From Variovorax paradoxus (GTDB taxonomy: Bacteria; Pseudomonadota; Gammaproteobacteria; Burkholderiales; Burkholderiaceae_C), in assembly GCF_018614955.1 (NCBI RefSeq), contig NZ_JAGGNV010000074.1:1-45199 (forward strand): a stretch of 45,199 bases of DNA. The letters run 5' to 3'. Positions 42,924 to 45,199 of the stretch are shown here, one piece after another (the first letter of the stretch is position 1; each line of letters begins with the position of its first letter). The translations under genes were made by a program, and so were the position numbers. The notes below the pieces were generated by a model. That model did no database searches, had not been told where the DNA came from, and saw only the letters and a program-made list of their open reading frames with translations.

Positions 42924-42938
42924 CGTGCCGCAGGCACG
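42924..42938 (+). other. Hairpin before the citrate symporter gene
   Basis: CGTGCC-GCA-GGCACG, a 6-bp stem with a 3-nt loop, ending 7 nt before ATG 42946, where no SD is visible. It may hold the ribosome site open or limit translation of the symporter. Confidence 0.35.
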
Positions 42939-42945
42939 ATCCATC

Positions 42946-44256
42946 ATGACCACAGCCATCCTGGCCGACGGCGCGCCCGCAGCCGTTCAACAAGGCTCCA
43001 AGCTCGGCGCGGTGCTCCGCGTCACCAGCGGCAACTTCCTCGAGCAGTTCGACTTTTTCCTGTTCGGCTTTTATGCGACCTACATCGCGAAAGCCTTCTT
43101 TCCCGCCGGCAGCGACTTCGCCTCGCTGATGCTGACTTTCGCGGTGTTCGGCGCCGGCTTCCTGATGCGGCCGCTGGGCGCCATCGTCCTCGGCGCCTAC
43201 ATCGACGAGGTCGGACGCCGCAAGGGCCTGATCGTCACGCTCGCGATCATGGCCAGCGGCACGGTGCTGATCGCCTTCGTGCCGGGCTATGCCTCGATCG
43301 GTCTGCTCGCACCGGCCCTGGTGCTGCTGGGCCGCCTGCTGCAGGGCTTCTCGGCCGGCGCCGAGCTGGGCGGCGTCTCGGTCTATCTCTCGGAGATGGC
43401 GCCGCCCGGGCACAAGGGCTTCTACACCGCCTGGCAGTCGGCCAGCCAGCAGGTCGCGATCGTGCTGGCCGCAGCGCTGGGCTTTGCGCTCAACGAATTC
43501 ATGAGCCCCGAGACGCTGGCCGGCTGGGGCTGGCGCGTGCCCTTCTTCGTCGGCTGCGCGATCATCCCGTGCATCTTCATGCTGCGCCGCTCGCTGCAGG
43601 AGACCGAGGACTTCCAGGCCCGCAAACACCATCCGACGACGCGCGAGGTCGCCGCGTCGATGCGGCAGAACTGGCGCATCGTCTTCGCCGGCATGCTGCT
43701 GGTAGCGATGACCACCGCCACCTTCTACCTGATCACGATCTATACGCCGACCTTCGGCCGCACGGTGCTGCACCTGAGCGCGAAGGACAGCCTGGTCGTC
43801 ACGCTGCTGGTCGCCGTCACCAACTTCATCTGGCTGCCGGTGGGCGGTGCGCTGTCCGATCGCATCGGCCGCAAGCCGCTGCTCGTCGCGATGACCGTGC
43901 TGGCGATCCTCACCGCCTACCCGGCCATGTCGTGGCTGGCGGCAGCACCGAGCTTCGGCCGCATGCTAGACGTGCTCTTGTGGTTCTCCTTCCTGTTCGG
44001 CATGTACAACGGCGCGATGGTGGTCGCGCTCACCGAGGTGATGCCGGTGCAGGTGCGCGTGGTCGGCTTCTCGCTGGCCTACAGCCTCGCCACTGCGATC
44101 TTCGGCGGCTTCACGCCGGCCGTGTCGACCTGGTTGATCGAGGCGACTGCGGACAAGGCGGCGCCAGCCTACTGGATGAGCTTCGCGGCGGTCTGCGGCC
44201 TGCTTGCAACGCTGGCGCTGTACCGGCGCCAGGCCGGGACGTTGATCCGAACCTAG
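42946..44256 (+). CDS. citA: Citrate:H+ symporter CitA/TcuC-type (MFS), 436 aa
   Basis: Twelve-helix metabolite:proton symporter. The match to CitA of enteric bacteria is extensive: SGNFLEQFDFFLFGFYATYI, AVFGAGFLMRPLGAIVLGAY, GRLLQGFSAGAELGGVSVYL, KGFYTAWQSASQQVAI and GMYNGAMVVALTEVMP. Members import citrate or tricarballylate across the inner membrane. It follows the ACL-like genes by 49 bp, so uptake and cleavage appear paired. ATG 42946 aligns with the family start; GTG 42925 would add 7 residues. No SD is seen; a hairpin (42924-42938) lies just before the start. Confidence 0.9.
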   Translation: MTTAILADGAPAAVQQGSKLGAVLRVTSGNFLEQFDFFLFGFYATYIAKAFFPAGSDFASLMLTFAVFGAGFLMRPLGAIVLGAYIDEVGRRKGLIVTLAIMASGTVLIAFVPGYASIGLLAPALVLLGRLLQGFSAGAELGGVSVYLSEMAPPGHKGFYTAWQSASQQVAIVLAAALGFALNEFMSPETLAGWGWRVPFFVGCAIIPCIFMLRRSLQETEDFQARKHHPTTREVAASMRQNWRIVFAGMLLVAMTTATFYLITIYTPTFGRTVLHLSAKDSLVVTLLVAVTNFIWLPVGGALSDRIGRKPLLVAMTVLAILTAYPAMSWLAAAPSFGRMLDVLLWFSFLFGMYNGAMVVALTEVMPVQVRVVGFSLAYSLATAIFGGFTPAVSTWLIEATADKAAPAYWMSFAAVCGLLATLALYRRQAGTLIRT

Positions 44257-44289
44257 ACCAAGTCACCCTTCCGCGGGCCGCAGGCGGTA

Positions 44290-44628
44290 CTACGGAACGG
44301 GGATGAACTTCGTGACGATCACAAGTGAATTGATCACGAGCCAGAAGGCCGCAAAGTCCAATGCCCATGCCCGCTTCGGCACGATGCGCGGCTTCTTCGG
44401 CGGCGCCACCTTTTTGCCCGAATCCCTGCTTGCGTAGAAGGCCGGCAGCTTGTGCGAGCAGCATTTGCAGAACCGCGCAGAGCCCATGTTGATGGTGCTG
44501 CAGGCCTCGCAGATTTCCGCTGAGGCAGTGCCTGCTTGCAACCTCGCCAGATCGATGAGGTTTCCGAAAGCGACGCCCGATGACGTGGCCGGAGGCTCGG
44601 CAAAGGAAACAGAAGAAGCGGCAGTCAT
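44290..44628 (-). CDS. Zinc-ribbon protein with C-terminal membrane helix, 112 aa
   Basis: I do not recognise the family. It has a four-Cys zinc ribbon, EICEACSTINMGSARFCKCC (CxxC-x10-CxxC, residues about 40-57), a basic linker KKVAPPKKPRIVPKRA, and a C-terminal helix DFAAFWLVINSLVIVTKF. It may sit on the inner face of the membrane. The start overlaps the stop of the upstream minus-strand gene (ATGA), so the two are a pair. The frame is clean, and its GC is slightly lower than the neighbouring genes. Confidence 0.65.
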   Translation of the reverse strand: MTAASSVSFAEPPATSSGVAFGNLIDLARLQAGTASAEICEACSTINMGSARFCKCCSHKLPAFYASRDSGKKVAPPKKPRIVPKRAWALDFAAFWLVINSLVIVTKFIPVP

Positions 44629-45002
44629 GGATGCTCTCCTCGACGAAGAAAAGATGCAGGTTCACCGAAGGTTTGCCCGGTACCGCAGTACCGGTTTGCC
44701 TGGGCTTGCGCGAAGCTGCGTCCCAATCGTTGCTCCGCGATCGCGAGTCTTGCGAACATCAGCAACTCTGCGTCGGTGGGCCCGCGCCCCGCACCCTCGA
44801 TGTGCCTGCGGAAGGCGCGAACGATGCGGTCCTGTATCGCTTTCCTGACGTGCGTCGCTGCAGCAAAGGCCCGGTGCGCGCTCATTGCATGAGGAGCGGC
44901 CGAGACTCGCGGCGCCGCCGTGTTGCGTCGCCGCGCAACGATCGGTCGGCCACTCCTCCAGGTCGTGATTTTTTTCTCGCTATGTGTGACAGGCTTTGAC
45001 AT
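44625..45002 (-). CDS. Small basic hypothetical protein, 125 aa
   Basis: Unrecognised, strongly basic protein. The first half is disordered and Arg/Ala-rich (TTWRSGRPIVARRR). The second half is helical: VRKAIQDRIVRAFRRHIEGA, then TDAELLMFARLAIAEQRLG. ATG 45002 is fixed by an excellent SD (CAGGAGAAAAA before ATG); an upstream in-frame ATG at 45041 lacks one. It overlaps the zinc-ribbon gene by ATGA and is preceded by the palindrome at 45026-45044. A nucleic-acid-binding role is possible from its charge, but this is a guess. Confidence 0.6.
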   Translation of the reverse strand: MSKPVTHSEKKITTWRSGRPIVARRRNTAAPRVSAAPHAMSAHRAFAAATHVRKAIQDRIVRAFRRHIEGAGRGPTDAELLMFARLAIAEQRLGRSFAQAQANRYCGTGQTFGEPASFLRRGEHP

Positions 45003-45025
45003 TTTTTCTCCTGGGTAGCACCTTG

Positions 45026-45044
45026 GATGTGAAATCTTCACATC
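45026..45044. promoter_or_regulatory. Perfect 19-bp palindrome (operator candidate)
   Basis: GATGTGAA-ATC-TTCACATC, 8-bp arms with a 3-bp centre, 24 bp before ATG 45002 on the minus strand. A TATAAG-like -10 for that strand lies about 15 bp further upstream. The position between promoter and SD suits a repressor site. It resembles a CRP site but has 5 rather than 6 bp between TGTGA and TCACA. Confidence 0.55.
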
Positions 45045-45085
45045 TGTAGTGCTCTTCTCTTATAGTGACGTACGTCTTTTTGTAA

Positions 45086-45134
45086 GACAGCGACTCAAGT
45101 CGCTGTCCAGTTGGTAACTGGGCGTTAAAAGCCC
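45086..45134 (+). other. Three tandem hairpins (structured leader candidate)
   Basis: Three stems follow one another with almost no gap: GACAGCGA-CTCAAG-TCGCTGTC (45086-45107), CCAGTT-GGT-AACTGG (45107-45121) and GGGC-GTTAAAA-GCCC (about 45121-45134). They precede a possible SD (GAGGA) and TTG start at 45154. They may be the 5' leader of a regulated gene, or a small RNA. I recognise no known riboswitch class. Confidence 0.45.
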
Positions 45135-45153
45135 GTCACTTTCCGAGGACCCA

Positions 45154-45199
45154 TTGCCCAGCGACAAGGCACAGAACACAGAAGGCCAACTTGCCTGGG
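45154..45199 (+). CDS. Possible start of a gene running off the window
   Basis: TTG 45154 is preceded by GAGGA at a good distance and opens a frame PSDKAQNTEGQLAW to the window end. Only 15 codons are visible, so this is weak; the product cannot be guessed. Confidence 0.25.
   Translation, partial: MPSDKAQNTEGQLAW

Noticed and set aside
45028..45042. Classical CRP site TGTGA-N6-TCACA
   Set aside because: The spacing is 5 bp, not 6, and the dyad extends to 8-bp arms, which suits another repressor better.
1..45199. CRISPR arrays, tRNA or rRNA genes, phage or toxin-antitoxin modules
   Set aside because: I saw no regularly spaced repeats, no tRNA- or rRNA-like sequence, and no phage structural or recognisable toxin-antitoxin pairs.

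Overview
This window is GC-rich bacterial chromosome, most likely a Comamonadaceae betaproteobacterium close to Variovorax. The reasons are the gene complement and order (ribD-ribE-ribB-ribH-nusB running into ybgC-tolQRA, glyA-nrdR, a minor-pilin cluster) and a GC-rich palindromic intergenic repeat of a kind I associate with that family. The assignment rests on reading alone, with no database search.

Layout. 1-6144 (minus): the 5' part of a DUF349 gene and a large AsmA-like DUF748 envelope protein. 6512-9487 (plus): a promoter, a membrane-anchored lytic transglycosylase, then glyA behind a ZTP (pfl-type) riboswitch, then nrdR. 9488-12993 (minus): a type IV minor-pilin operon in the order fimT/fimU-pilV-pilW-pilX-[mini-ORF]-pilE. 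The first gene carries a one-base frameshift in a C6 tract. The mini-ORF sits exactly where pilY1 normally lies and looks like an internally deleted pilY1. 13184-20948 (plus): a tightly coupled run of riboflavin, nusB, aminotransferase, ybgC and tolQRA genes. 20958-24458 (minus): dnaE, divergent from trhO (24522-25307).

25398-29188: a small redox operon (pirin, DoxX, flavodoxin-like, pirin) divergent from a LysR regulator, with a LysR-type box between them. 29338-32229 (plus): a renalase-like FAD oxidoreductase, gluQ and trmB. Inverted copies of the family repeat flank the oxidoreductase, and one copy appears to supply the gluQ start codon. 32255-about 33830: a frameshifted IS110-family element with a compact folded RNA directly before its transposase.

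34477-44256 is the most interesting part. It holds an orphan Tat-exported binding protein, a CRP/FNR-family regulator, and a divergent catabolic cluster: an HD protein carrying the ligand set of MIOX/PhnZ-type diiron oxygenases, a class II aldolase, a BASS transporter, a two-subunit ATP-citrate-lyase-like enzyme of unusual build, and a CitA-type citrate:H+ symporter. A palindrome TGTCA-N6-TGACA lies at a predicted -41.5 before the first gene of that cluster. The simplest reading is regulated uptake of citrate or a related tricarboxylate and its ATP/CoA-dependent cleavage to acetyl-CoA and an oxoacid.

44290-45199 holds two small unrecognised minus-strand genes, a perfect operator-like palindrome, and a chain of three hairpins that may be the leader of a gene running off the window.
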